The notes under the pieces are model-generated. The model searched no databases, was not told the origin of the DNA, and saw nothing but the letters and a program-made list of their open reading frames with translations. The translations under genes were made by a program, and so were the position numbers. Shown one piece after another: positions 1 through 8,131 of a DNA stretch of 15,888 bases (its first letter is position 1; each line of letters begins with the position of its first letter). This stretch comes from Acidimicrobiaceae bacterium (GTDB lineage: Bacteria; Actinomycetota; Acidimicrobiia; Acidimicrobiales; Acidimicrobiaceae), in contig JABEUP010000137.1 in NCBI GenBank assembly GCA_013044365.1, positions 1 through 15,888 on the forward strand, given 5' to 3'.

Positions 1-23
1 CGGTACTAGGAATGTAGAGAAAC

Positions 24-3000
24 ATGACCGATTTCCCAACCAGTCCTTACCACGTGGATACCAGTTCTGACCCGGAGATTCAAGAGGTCTCCATCAGTTG
101 TCCGCTTATTCGGAATGTCGTGGTCCAAATCGGAGAAAAAGTTCTGGTTGCTTCTGACTTCTTTATCAAACCAGCCAACCTGGGTACTGAGTCCGTATCC
201 GACCAGAAGTGCCTGGAGCAATTTATATCAGCCCTCAACACATGGGACGGACCTGGAGTGGTGATCATCGCCGGCAATCTTGTCGATTTCCTCACACCCC
301 CGGATGACTCCGAACAAACCGAACCCGATTCTCCTCTTTTCCGGGCTTTGAATCTGTTGACCAACCGGGCTAGTGTTCGGATCTATTTACTTCCCGGATT
401 CAGAGACTCGAAACTGGCATACGACAGGGTCGCATCGGAGAAATTACAGCGGCTTTTCCCCTTCGAACTAGCACTTAAAGTTGAGCTCCAGTTTGAAAGT
501 ATTGATGGTATCGAAAAGGTTCTAGTCACATCAGGACGGGAGTACGATCCGTTGACCCGGGCAACCGACCCCTACTCGCCCGTTGAAACGCCTTGGGCAC
601 AGCATCTAATCTCTGATTTCTGGCCACGATACCGATCAACCAATAAATCCAGATGGCTGGAGGGTGTTGACCGGCTTAGGGACCCCTATTCATCGGTCAG
701 ATTCCTTATATCCAGAATGACCTATCAAAAGGCAGCCCGGGTTGCGCCATGGGTTTTGCTTCCACTAATACTGTCATTTCTAATCAAAATCCCTCTGATC
801 CTGTCTTTGCCTGGTATCAATCGGCTGAGATACCACGTATCGAGCCTAGGCCCGAGACTTGCCTTTGTGGGAGTGAATTCTCTCATCGATGCCACGCTAC
901 TACTCACCGCAATTTTGATACTCCTTCGCCGTTCATATTCCCGATTTGTCAATGACGAATCGACAACGACCACGTCATTTGACCGTAACGTCAATGCCCG
1001 CCTGGGCGGGGCCAGGGCCATCGAGGGCGGATACACCGGCACGATCGTAGGCCATTTTCTCGCACCTGAACTTTGCCAAGTTGGAGAGGGCTTTTTCGCT
1101 TGCACAGGTTCGGTGTCTCAAATCTACGTAGAGACCGCAGCGGCGTTTGGTCTTCCGTCCATTTTTAGACCAAAAGATCAGGCCACCTGGATCGAAATAG
1201 ACGCGGGAGCATCAATTCATGCCAGACTATTAAGTAGGACATCCTATGCCAGGGCTGACTCGTTGATCGAACAAATCCTGGTTGCCAAGCGAAGAGATAA
1301 ACCTCATTCACATGGACAGCTTGCGTCATTCCCCAATGGAAACGACTACCGGGAAGACCGCCCTCTCGCCGTAACTCAAATACGTTCAAGACGGATCGCT
1401 TCAACTGCGATATTCATTGTCGGCGCCCTCAATCTTGCTTCGGCGCTCACTCCACCCATACGTTCCCGTCTTCATTTCATCCAGGAATTCCTCCCCGTAA
1501 CCGTATCAAGAACAGCTGACGCGCTTGTCGCCATGGCCTCCATAGGTCTGATGTTCCTCGCCGGCGGAGTCCGAAGAGGTCAGAGACAGGCCTGGATCTT
1601 CGTATTGGCACTTTCCATCGGCGCAGCAAGCTTGAACTTGGTCAAAGGAGGCGACTTCGAAGAGGCCCTCTCCCTTTTAATCCTGGCGCTTTATCTAATC
1701 AGCAAAAGAGGCAGCTTCAGAGCCCCGACTGACCGCCCGTCAATGTTGCGCGGTCTGCTTGCACTTGTATTCGGAGCTGCCGCAATAATCATCTTCAGCT
1801 CGATCATCATCTTTAGCTATGCCATACTCGTCAAACACGTTCACAACATCTCCTACATTGGGGTGTTCGCCGCCGCGAGCGAAAGGATGGTGGGATTCTC
1901 CGCACACCCACTGCCCGGGGCAATCAATCAGTTTGCAACTCCTGCCCTCGAATTCAGCGGGCTATGTCTAGCTGCAATCGCCTTATTCCTTGCGTTTAGA
2001 CCAGTGGTGGACAGGTCAAAAGGGATCTCACTAAGATTTGGGCCCAGATCTGACCGTGAACGAGCACGGGCGATCGTAGCGAATTATTCAAAGGGCACAC
2101 TCGACTACTTTGCCTTGAGAGACGACAAACGTTTCTTCTTCGCCCATGGCTGTGTTGTGGCATACGCCAACTACGGGTCTGTTGCACTTGTCTCACCTGA
2201 TCCGATAGGTCCAGAAACAACCAAGGATCAAGCCTGGAAAGAGTTCCATAGCTTTGCCAATGCCAAAGGTTGGATAGTAGGTGTTCTTGGCGCAGACGAG
2301 AACTGGCTGGATCACTACCAAGCCTCGGGGATGCACTCAATCTATGTTGGGGATGAGGCAATAGTCGGATTGAAAGGATTCCGCCTAGACGGCAAGAAAA
2401 ATAAAGGCCTTCGCCAAGCTGTGGGACGAATGCGCAAATACGGCTATACCGCTGAGTTTGTCGACCCCTCCATCATTGATCCCAGCCTCAAAGCTTCCTT
2501 GATGTCGGTAATGAGCCAGAGCAGGCAGGGCCAGGCGGAGCGCGGTTTCTCCATGACCCTTGGCAGAGTCCTAGACCCGGCTGACAAACACCTGCTTTTA
2601 ACCATATGCAAGGACAGCAACGGTACAGTCGTCGGTTTTTGCCAGTGGGTGCCATCTCCTGGTATCAACGGGTTTTCGCTCGATTTGATGAGGCGCGATC
2701 TCGGGTCTCATCCAAATGGTCTTACTGACTTCATGATCGTGTCGACAATCGAATACCTGATTGACAGGGGATACGAGCATCTGAGCCTCAACTTTGCAAC
2801 CATGCGCGCGGTTCTGTCGGGCGAGATGGACTCCATGACGCAGAAAGTGGAGAAATGGATCCTAAAACGAATGAGCGATTCGATGCAGATCGAAAGCTTA
2901 TGGCGTTTCAATTCCAAATTCGATCCAATCTGGCACCCCAGATACGTTGTCTACGACAACGCCGAGCATACTCCAGCCATAGCTCTGGCAATTGCTAGAG

Positions 3001-3071
3001 CGGAGGCTTTATGGGAACTTCCCATCATCGGACGGTTCCTAACTCCCAATGATGGCCAATCAAACTCTTGA
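24..3071 (+). CDS. Degenerate metallophosphoesterase domain fused to membrane-bound aminoacyl-phosphatidylglycerol synthase domain
   Basis: Residues about 680-985 match the C-terminal catalytic domain of MprF/LysX-type aminoacyl-phosphatidylglycerol synthases (DUF2156), which move an amino acid from aminoacyl-tRNA to phosphatidylglycerol on the inner face of the membrane. Visible motifs are YFALRDDKRFFF (695-706), GDEAIVG (776-782), SLDLMRRD (885-892), NGLTDF (898-903) and SLNFA (921-925). About six hydrophobic segments precede it (roughly 459-476, 496-515, 523-541, 547-560, 576-602, 641-659). Residues about 30-370 look like a metallophosphoesterase: SDFF (44-47), AGNLVD (83-88), PGFRD (124-128) and VGHFLAPEL (342-350), followed by a TGS turn. 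These sit where SDxH, GDxxD, GNHD and GHTHxPE would be, so most metal ligands are lost. A two-helix hydrophobic stretch (about 241-263 and 285-301) interrupts this domain. There is no lysyl-tRNA synthetase part, unlike LysX. The amino acid transferred (Lys, Ala or other) cannot be read from sequence. The ATG at 24 has only a weak upstream GAGA as ribosome binding site. The promoter lies outside or at the left edge. The C-terminal call is firm; the N-terminal call is by alignment from memory. Confidence 0.85.
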   Translation: MTDFPTSPYHVDTSSDPEIQEVSISCPLIRNVVVQIGEKVLVASDFFIKPANLGTESVSDQKCLEQFISALNTWDGPGVVIIAGNLVDFLTPPDDSEQTEPDSPLFRALNLLTNRASVRIYLLPGFRDSKLAYDRVASEKLQRLFPFELALKVELQFESIDGIEKVLVTSGREYDPLTRATDPYSPVETPWAQHLISDFWPRYRSTNKSRWLEGVDRLRDPYSSVRFLISRMTYQKAARVAPWVLLPLILSFLIKIPLILSLPGINRLRYHVSSLGPRLAFVGVNSLIDATLLLTAILILLRRSYSRFVNDESTTTTSFDRNVNARLGGARAIEGGYTGTIVGHFLAPELCQVGEGFFACTGSVSQIYVETAAAFGLPSIFRPKDQATWIEIDAGASIHARLLSRTSYARADSLIEQILVAKRRDKPHSHGQLASFPNGNDYREDRPLAVTQIRSRRIASTAIFIVGALNLASALTPPIRSRLHFIQEFLPVTVSRTADALVAMASIGLMFLAGGVRRGQRQAWIFVLALSIGAASLNLVKGGDFEEALSLLILALYLISKRGSFRAPTDRPSMLRGLLALVFGAAAIIIFSSIIIFSYAILVKHVHNISYIGVFAAASERMVGFSAHPLPGAINQFATPALEFSGLCLAAIALFLAFRPVVDRSKGISLRFGPRSDRERARAIVANYSKGTLDYFALRDDKRFFFAHGCVVAYANYGSVALVSPDPIGPETTKDQAWKEFHSFANAKGWIVGVLGADENWLDHYQASGMHSIYVGDEAIVGLKGFRLDGKKNKGLRQAVGRMRKYGYTAEFVDPSIIDPSLKASLMSVMSQSRQGQAERGFSMTLGRVLDPADKHLLLTICKDSNGTVVGFCQWVPSPGINGFSLDLMRRDLGSHPNGLTDFMIVSTIEYLIDRGYEHLSLNFATMRAVLSGEMDSMTQKVEKWILKRMSDSMQIESLWRFNSKFDPIWHPRYVVYDNAEHTPAIALAIARAEALWELPIIGRFLTPNDGQSNS

Positions 3072-3086
3072 CGAATTAAGCCGGGT

Positions 3087-4679
3087 TTAGAAGAACAGTA
3101 CCGCCCGGTTGGCAAGATCAATCAGCGGTCCAGCCCAAATTCCAAGAACCACAGTAACTGCCACGGCAAGGCCTATGACGACAGTTACGCTGTCAACCCT
3201 GGTTCTGACCCTAACTTCGCTCTCCTCCTTGACAAGGACCGCGGAATCCCCTCCGCGTTGGCTATCTTCGAGACTCAACGCGCTGGGAGCAAAGGAATCA
3301 GATGCTTCAGCTCCAGCTCGGAACGGTAGCAACGCCATCCGAAGATAGAAAAATACCGCAATGGCTGCAGAAATCATAGCGATAAGCGCCACCGGATAAT
3401 GCCGTGAATTAACTGCAGCCAAGACCACATTAAACTTAGCCAAGAACCCAGTCGTAAACGGAGCGCCAGCCTGGGCCAGGATCAAAACCACGAAAGAGAA
3501 GGCCAGGAAGGGCGACTTCTTCGATAGCCCCCGCAGATCTTCAATCTGTATACCCTGCTTGCCCAACAACTTCTCGATCGCGCCGACAGTGGCAAAGGCC
3601 CCTACTATGACAACCGAGTAGGTCATCAAAAAATACAAAGAGGCACCGATTCCCCGCGACGATGCGGCATAGAGCCCTAAAAGTATGAAACCCGCCTGGT
3701 TGATCGAGGAGTATGCCAAAGTTCTTTTTACGTCACGTTGGACAACCGCAAGTATGGCGCCAAGAAGAAGCGTCAGCACTGCCATTGCGCCGACAACCGG
3801 GACCCAATCAGATTGATTTGGGAGGAATCCGGAGTAGAACACTCTCAATAGTGCCGCAAAACCAGCCGCCTTGGCGGTGGCAGCCATAAACCCAGTGACA
3901 GGACTCGGTGCACCCTGGTAAACATCGGGGGCCCAGAAATGAAATGGAACCGCCGAGATCTTGAACCCAAGACCGACCAGTATCATACCCATTCCAGCCA
4001 GCAGAACGCCGTTTGATTTCAAAAGATTATTGTGAAGGAAACTAACGATCTGACCAAGATTGGTCGATCCTGTGGCGCCATAGATCAGTGCCACGCCGTA
4101 GAGGAACACCGCGGACGAAAATCCTCCGAGCATGAAATATTTAATGGAGGACTCACGGCCTCCGTCGTTGCCTAACTCGATAGCCACAAGAACATACAGC
4201 GCAATCGAAAGGATCTCAAGTCCGAGGAAAAGGACAATCAGGTCCAGTGCTGAAGCCATCAGCATTGCTCCCGAGGTAGAAAGCAGCACCAGTGTGACAA
4301 ACTCCGGGACTCGGGATCGGTCCAAATTCATCAGGTCCCGCCCGAGCAGAACCGTTAACAGTGCGACTATTGAAAAGAGCGCATAGAAAAAAATTGCAAA
4401 CTTATCGAGTGCAACCGCACCTGACAGCACGGCCCTGTTGGCGCCACTGCCGGCAGACTGAAAACCCAAATAAATTGAGTCGGCCAGACTCACTATCGCC
4501 ACTAACGCCCCAACGGCAATCGAGGTTGCTTTCGACACGTGCTTGGCCACCAAAGAACTGATCAGCATAACTACAATCGCACCCACAATCATGATCAATT
4601 CCGGCGCAATTGCCGAGTATTCAATCGGAGGCAATTTGATTGGTGTTGAGGATGCTACCTGAGCAAAAAGAAACGACAT
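3087..4679 (-). CDS. nuoN: NADH-quinone oxidoreductase subunit N (NuoN)
   Basis: This is an antiporter-like membrane subunit of complex I that carries one of the proton channels in the membrane arm. The 530-residue protein is nearly all hydrophobic helices. The conserved channel residues are visible: the TM5 glutamate at E155 in FLGLEILSIALY, and the lysine K240 in GLGFKISAVPFHFWAPD, followed by the NuoN-typical VYQGAPSPVTGF. I chose the ATG at 4677-4679. It lies four bases after the nuoM stop and has AAAGGG eight bases upstream. A longer reading from a TTG at 4754 would overlap nuoM by 71 bases and add a hydrophilic 25-residue leader that the family does not have. An unusual charged segment (about 453-497) sits before the last helix. 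It is the last gene of the operon, and its stop is 15 bases from the convergent gene's stop. Confidence 0.96.
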   Translation of the reverse strand: MSFLFAQVASSTPIKLPPIEYSAIAPELIMIVGAIVVMLISSLVAKHVSKATSIAVGALVAIVSLADSIYLGFQSAGSGANRAVLSGAVALDKFAIFFYALFSIVALLTVLLGRDLMNLDRSRVPEFVTLVLLSTSGAMLMASALDLIVLFLGLEILSIALYVLVAIELGNDGGRESSIKYFMLGGFSSAVFLYGVALIYGATGSTNLGQIVSFLHNNLLKSNGVLLAGMGMILVGLGFKISAVPFHFWAPDVYQGAPSPVTGFMAATAKAAGFAALLRVFYSGFLPNQSDWVPVVGAMAVLTLLLGAILAVVQRDVKRTLAYSSINQAGFILLGLYAASSRGIGASLYFLMTYSVVIVGAFATVGAIEKLLGKQGIQIEDLRGLSKKSPFLAFSFVVLILAQAGAPFTTGFLAKFNVVLAAVNSRHYPVALIAMISAAIAVFFYLRMALLPFRAGAEASDSFAPSALSLEDSQRGGDSAVLVKEESEVRVRTRVDSVTVVIGLAVAVTVVLGIWAGPLIDLANRAVLFF

Positions 4680-4683
4680 CGAC

Positions 4684-6204
4684 CTAACCCTTTGACTGTG
4701 CGCTGTAGTTGGCAGAAGAAGGATAACTTGGAGCGTGTGCCACCTGTGATACAAGTGCGTTCACTGTTGGATCCACCCGGTCCAACATAGGCTTCGGGTA
4801 CACGCCTAGGAAAATAATCAGTGCAAGTAACGGGATGACCAAAGCAAGCTCAGCCTTTGTAATATCTTTGAAGCCGTCCCTTACTATTGACTCTGACTGC
4901 TTGCCGTGAAATATTCTCTGGTAGGCCCACAGCATATATATGGCGCTGAGCACCACGCCGCTAGCTCCCACAACGGCCCACCATCGGTGAGAAAGAAACG
5001 CACCAAGGAGAATCAGAAATTCTCCAACAAATCCGCTAAGACCGGGAAGACCAACTGTTGCCATAACCACAATGGTGGCAACTCCGGCCATCAGAGGAGC
5101 TGACTTTTGCAGTCCACCAAGACCTTCGAACCCCATCTTGGAACGACGCTCATAAATGAATCCTATGACAAGCAGCAATGCGGCAGTGTAGATGCCGTGG
5201 TTGAACATCTGCACAACTGCACCTGTCAGCCCCTGCGGCGTCAGTGCAAACAGTCCAAGAACGATAAAGCCAACGTGAGAAAGTGAGGAAAAGGCAACAA
5301 ACCGTCTCATATTTGAAGCAGATGCGGCAACAATAGCGCCATAAATAATGCCCGCAACGCCAAGAGTCAGCAACAGCGGGGCCAGAATGTGCGACGCACG
5401 TGGAAACAGTTCAAGATCGAAGCGGATCATTCCGTAGATTCCTAGCTTGGCCATTACCGACGCGATGATGACAACCGGACCCAGTGGCGATTCACCATAG
5501 GTGTCGGGAGACCAGGTGTGAAGCGGAAAAAGCGGGGCTTTGATGGCAAAGGCGACCGTGAAGGCTATAAGAAGCCACTCTTGGGCGGTATCGGACAGAT
5601 GTGTCGACTTTGCCAGGGTAACCAGATCGAAGGTCGTTGTACCCGTTTGCGCCTGATGGATGAATACCAGTGCCAGGATCCCAACCAGTAAGAAGGCTGA
5701 CCCGAAGAAGGTGTAGACGAAAAACTTCACAGCCGCAAATCCAGAACGGCTGTATCCCCATCTCGCAATCAGGAAGTACGACGGGATCAGTGTCAGCTCG
5801 AAGAGAAGGAAGAAACCGAAAAGATCGAGTGACAGGAAACTGCCGATCAATGACGCCTCAAGGAGCAGCATCCAGGCAGCGTAGGAGCCAACAGACCTGG
5901 TCTCTTTCGAGGCATAGAGTGCTATTGGGAAGAGGATGGCCGTCAGCAAAACCAGGAAGAGCGAAATCCCGTCAATACCCAACTTCCAAGATATTCCAAA
6001 TGCCGGAACCCATGAAATGCTGGACACACCCTGAAAACCACTGGAAGCGGTATTGAATTGCACCGTAACCACGACTGCCAAAGCGAAATTCAGAAGGGCC
6101 ACTACTTTGGCAACCGTTAGTGCAGACTTGTTTGAACCGATGACAGCCGAAATGACCGCACCAATGACAGGGACAAATATCAGAAGGTTCAGCAACGTAC
6201 TCAA
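4684..6204 (-). CDS. nuoM: NADH-quinone oxidoreductase subunit M (NuoM)
   Basis: Antiporter-like, proton-translocating membrane subunit of complex I, 506 residues, polytopic. Key residues seen are the TM5 glutamate E136 in FFLLFELTLIPSYFLI, the channel lysine K222 in FAIKAPLFPLHTW, and K253 in SVMAKLGIYGMIRF. PLFPLHTW followed by SPDTYGESPLGPV is the NuoM version of the antiporter signature. The start is a TTG at 6202-6204: there is no ATG or GTG in frame between it and the upstream in-frame stop at 6241-6243. GGGGAAGG lies seven bases upstream, and the protein then begins STLLNLLIFVPVIG, as expected for the family. A 47-base gap separates it from nuoL, the largest in this operon, and a mini-ORF fills that gap. 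The C-terminal tail is short and polar (ending SAQSKG). Confidence 0.96.
   Translation of the reverse strand: MSTLLNLLIFVPVIGAVISAVIGSNKSALTVAKVVALLNFALAVVVTVQFNTASSGFQGVSSISWVPAFGISWKLGIDGISLFLVLLTAILFPIALYASKETRSVGSYAAWMLLLEASLIGSFLSLDLFGFFLLFELTLIPSYFLIARWGYSRSGFAAVKFFVYTFFGSAFLLVGILALVFIHQAQTGTTTFDLVTLAKSTHLSDTAQEWLLIAFTVAFAIKAPLFPLHTWSPDTYGESPLGPVVIIASVMAKLGIYGMIRFDLELFPRASHILAPLLLTLGVAGIIYGAIVAASASNMRRFVAFSSLSHVGFIVLGLFALTPQGLTGAVVQMFNHGIYTAALLLVIGFIYERRSKMGFEGLGGLQKSAPLMAGVATIVVMATVGLPGLSGFVGEFLILLGAFLSHRWWAVVGASGVVLSAIYMLWAYQRIFHGKQSESIVRDGFKDITKAELALVIPLLALIIFLGVYPKPMLDRVDPTVNALVSQVAHAPSYPSSANYSAQSKG
4688..4693 (-). promoter_or_regulatory. Ribosome binding site supporting the nuoN start
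   Basis: AAAGGG on the minus strand at the end of nuoM, eight bases before the ATG at 4677-4679. It favours this start over the longer reading from the TTG at 4754. Confidence 0.5.
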
Positions 6205-6251
6205 CTTATGGCCTTCCCCAAAATAAACCCATTCACGAACCTAATAGTCAT
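6201..6251 (-). other. 16-codon mini-ORF between nuoL and nuoM
   Basis: Immediately after the nuoL stop (TAA at 6252-6254) an ATG (6249-6251) opens a frame encoding MTIRFVNGFILGKAIS. It closes with a TGA at 6201-6203 that overlaps the nuoM TTG start as TTGA. An AAGGGCAGG stretch ends about seven bases upstream of the ATG, so it has a plausible ribosome binding site. No family is recognised. It could be a leader that carries ribosomes across the gap and couples nuoM to nuoL, or it could be chance: short frames of this size are common. No start codon for nuoM is seen in its own frame within the gap. Expression is unproven. Confidence 0.25.
6212..6219 (-). promoter_or_regulatory. Ribosome binding site supporting the TTG start of nuoM
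   Basis: GGGGAAGG on the minus strand, seven bases before TTG at 6202-6204. It is the strongest Shine-Dalgarno match in the nuoL-nuoM gap, and together with the lack of ATG/GTG in frame it decides the nuoM start. Confidence 0.7.
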
Positions 6252-8129
6252 TTACGCACCTGCCCTTGTCACGAAGTAGCCAAGGATCACAATGGCGCCA
6301 ATACTGATGTAAAGCGCGTAGTTGCGGATATATCCACTCTGAACCTTTCGTAAGTATTTACCTGCCAAACCCACCAGAGCCCCCATCGACATAGTCGCTC
6401 TGTCTATCACCTTCACCTCCACCACCGTGGCGAAAGATTCTGAAAGTTTGGTGGATGATCTGGCGATCGCACGATCATAAAAACCGTCAATTCCCCAGCC
6501 GGAGGCAAGAAAACGCGGCTCAATACCGGGACGCGACGAACTCCTAATCCAAAGTGCGCTTGCCACTCCAATGCCAACAATTGCAAATACTCCATCCATG
6601 GCACCCAAGGTCAACCTCGATAACGAAGACATCGATGATGGTGCAAGAGCATTTCCGAACACCGGGGTGAGCCAATTTTCCAAAAATCTAAATTTGTCGG
6701 ACACAGGCAGATCCAGCGCGCCTCCAAAAACCGAAAGGATGGCCAGCACGATCAGAGGTATCGTCATGACCTTGGTGGACTCATGTACCTTGGCCGCCGG
6801 GTCAAAGCGCTGCTTTCCAAAAAAGACCAGGTACACTTCCCGGCCCATGTAGTAAGCCGTCAGCATCGCGGTAACTGCCCCAATCACCCAAAGAATTGGC
6901 GACTTCTGATATGCCCCGGCAAGCACGTCCCCTTTGGACCAAAACCCGGAGAATGGCGGAAGCCCGGCTATCGACAGCCAGGCGACAATGAAGGTAACGG
7001 CAGTCGTCGGCATCAATTTCCGAAGCGCACCCATCTTCTTAATGTTCTGTTCATCGTGGAGCCCGTGGATTACCGAACCCGCACCGAGGAAGAGGAGCGC
7101 CTTGTAGAAGGCGTGCGTAACCATTAGAAATATAGCCGCAACGTACTGGCCCGTACCGATACCTAGAAACATATATCCCAACTGAGACACCGTCGAATAG
7201 GCGAGAACCTTTTTAATGTCAGTCTGCGAAGTGGCAGCCATGGCTGCCACGAATGCTGTGATAACACCGACGAAGGCGATGAGGGTTCCAACCCCCGCGC
7301 TCAAGTGCAGGATAGGTGATATTCGAGCCATCAGGTAAACGCCGGCGGTAACCATGGTGGCCGCATGAATAAGGGCTGACACCGGAGTAGGACCTTCCAT
7401 AGCGTCAACCAACCAGACAAAGAGGGGAAGCTGGGCAGATTTTCCTACTGCACCAACGAAAAACAGAAGAGCAATGGCGGTTACCGTTCCGTGGCTCAAC
7501 TGGCCAACTGAGCCAAACACCTTCATGTAGGAAAGAGAGCCGAGGTAGTTGAACAGGAGAAAAACCGCAGTTAGATAACCGAAGTCGCCAATTCTGTTAA
7601 CTATGAATGCCTTCTTGCCTGCTGCGGCTGCAGTTGGCCTCTCAAACCAAAATGCGATCAGCCAGTAGGACGTGGCTCCCACGCCTTCCCATCCGAGAAA
7701 GGTAAAAACAAAGTTGTCGGAAAGCACCAGTACCAACATTGCGAAAACAAAAAGATTCAAATACATAAAAAAGGTGCTAAAGCGCTCGTCATGGCTCATG
7801 TAGCCAATGGAATAGATGTGGATCAGCGAGGAGATTCCGGTGACGAAAAGAATCATTGTCACCGAAAGCGGATCCACATAAGCGCCGACGTTTAGATGCA
7901 AACTCCCGGAAGATATCCAGTTGAAAAGGGTAAAATCAAATACCCTCTGATTCGAGGGCTTTGCTAACAGGTCTAGCCAAGTGACGACCGCCAGGACAAA
8001 GGAGGCAACCACTATGAGACTGGCTATGACTCCGGCAAAAGGACGTTTAAGCCTTCTGCCAAAGGCCATGTTAAACACAGACCCAGCCAGAGGTAACAAC
8101 ATCAATGTGAAAACTACCGTGCTATTCAA
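6252..8129 (-). CDS. nuoL: NADH-quinone oxidoreductase subunit L (NuoL)
   Basis: This is the largest antiporter-like subunit, at the far end of the complex I membrane arm, and carries a proton channel. Its 625 residues fit the family. Channel residues are visible at positions nearly matching the well-known enterobacterial ones: E148 in LGWEGVGATSYWLI, K230 in VGAVGKSAQLPLFVWL, H255 in SALIHAATMVTAGVYL, H339 and K343 in THAFYKALLFL, and K399 in FSGFWSKGD. The C-terminal part (about 500-625) has the amphipathic stretch and final helix expected for the lateral arm that clasps NuoM and NuoN. The start is taken as TTG at 8127-8129, two bases after the nuoK stop, with AGGGG six bases upstream. The first in-frame ATG is codon 10 and would cut into the first helix. 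A CTG two codons further upstream (8133-8135) is a less likely alternative. Confidence 0.96.
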   Translation of the reverse strand: MNSTVVFTLMLLPLAGSVFNMAFGRRLKRPFAGVIASLIVVASFVLAVVTWLDLLAKPSNQRVFDFTLFNWISSGSLHLNVGAYVDPLSVTMILFVTGISSLIHIYSIGYMSHDERFSTFFMYLNLFVFAMLVLVLSDNFVFTFLGWEGVGATSYWLIAFWFERPTAAAAGKKAFIVNRIGDFGYLTAVFLLFNYLGSLSYMKVFGSVGQLSHGTVTAIALLFFVGAVGKSAQLPLFVWLVDAMEGPTPVSALIHAATMVTAGVYLMARISPILHLSAGVGTLIAFVGVITAFVAAMAATSQTDIKKVLAYSTVSQLGYMFLGIGTGQYVAAIFLMVTHAFYKALLFLGAGSVIHGLHDEQNIKKMGALRKLMPTTAVTFIVAWLSIAGLPPFSGFWSKGDVLAGAYQKSPILWVIGAVTAMLTAYYMGREVYLVFFGKQRFDPAAKVHESTKVMTIPLIVLAILSVFGGALDLPVSDKFRFLENWLTPVFGNALAPSSMSSLSRLTLGAMDGVFAIVGIGVASALWIRSSSRPGIEPRFLASGWGIDGFYDRAIARSSTKLSESFATVVEVKVIDRATMSMGALVGLAGKYLRKVQSGYIRNYALYISIGAIVILGYFVTRAGA

Positions 8130-8131
8130 CC

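Noticed and set aside
725..1105. Minus-strand open frame of 126 residues inside the fusion gene
   Set aside because: It is antisense to a well-supported domain, resembles no family, and has no plausible neighbours or ribosome binding site.
1996..2361. Minus-strand open frame of 121 residues opposite the synthase domain
   Set aside because: It is a shadow of the conserved DUF2156 coding region and its composition (rich in R, S, L, Q) is typical of antisense reading.
3079..3110. Weak inverted repeat (CCGGG at 3081-3085 with CCCGG at 3104-3108) as a terminator between the convergent genes
   Set aside because: The stem is only five strong pairs with a loop of about 18 bases and no T run follows on either strand; one arm is inside nuoN.
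4680..4754. A 25-residue N-terminal extension of NuoN from a TTG at 4754
   Set aside because: It overlaps nuoM by 71 bases, adds a hydrophilic leader absent from the family, and a better ATG with a ribosome binding site lies four bases after the nuoM stop.
5670..6056. Plus-strand open frame of 128 residues opposite nuoM
   Set aside because: It is antisense to a strongly conserved membrane protein; the translation is arginine- and serine-rich, with no recognisable family.
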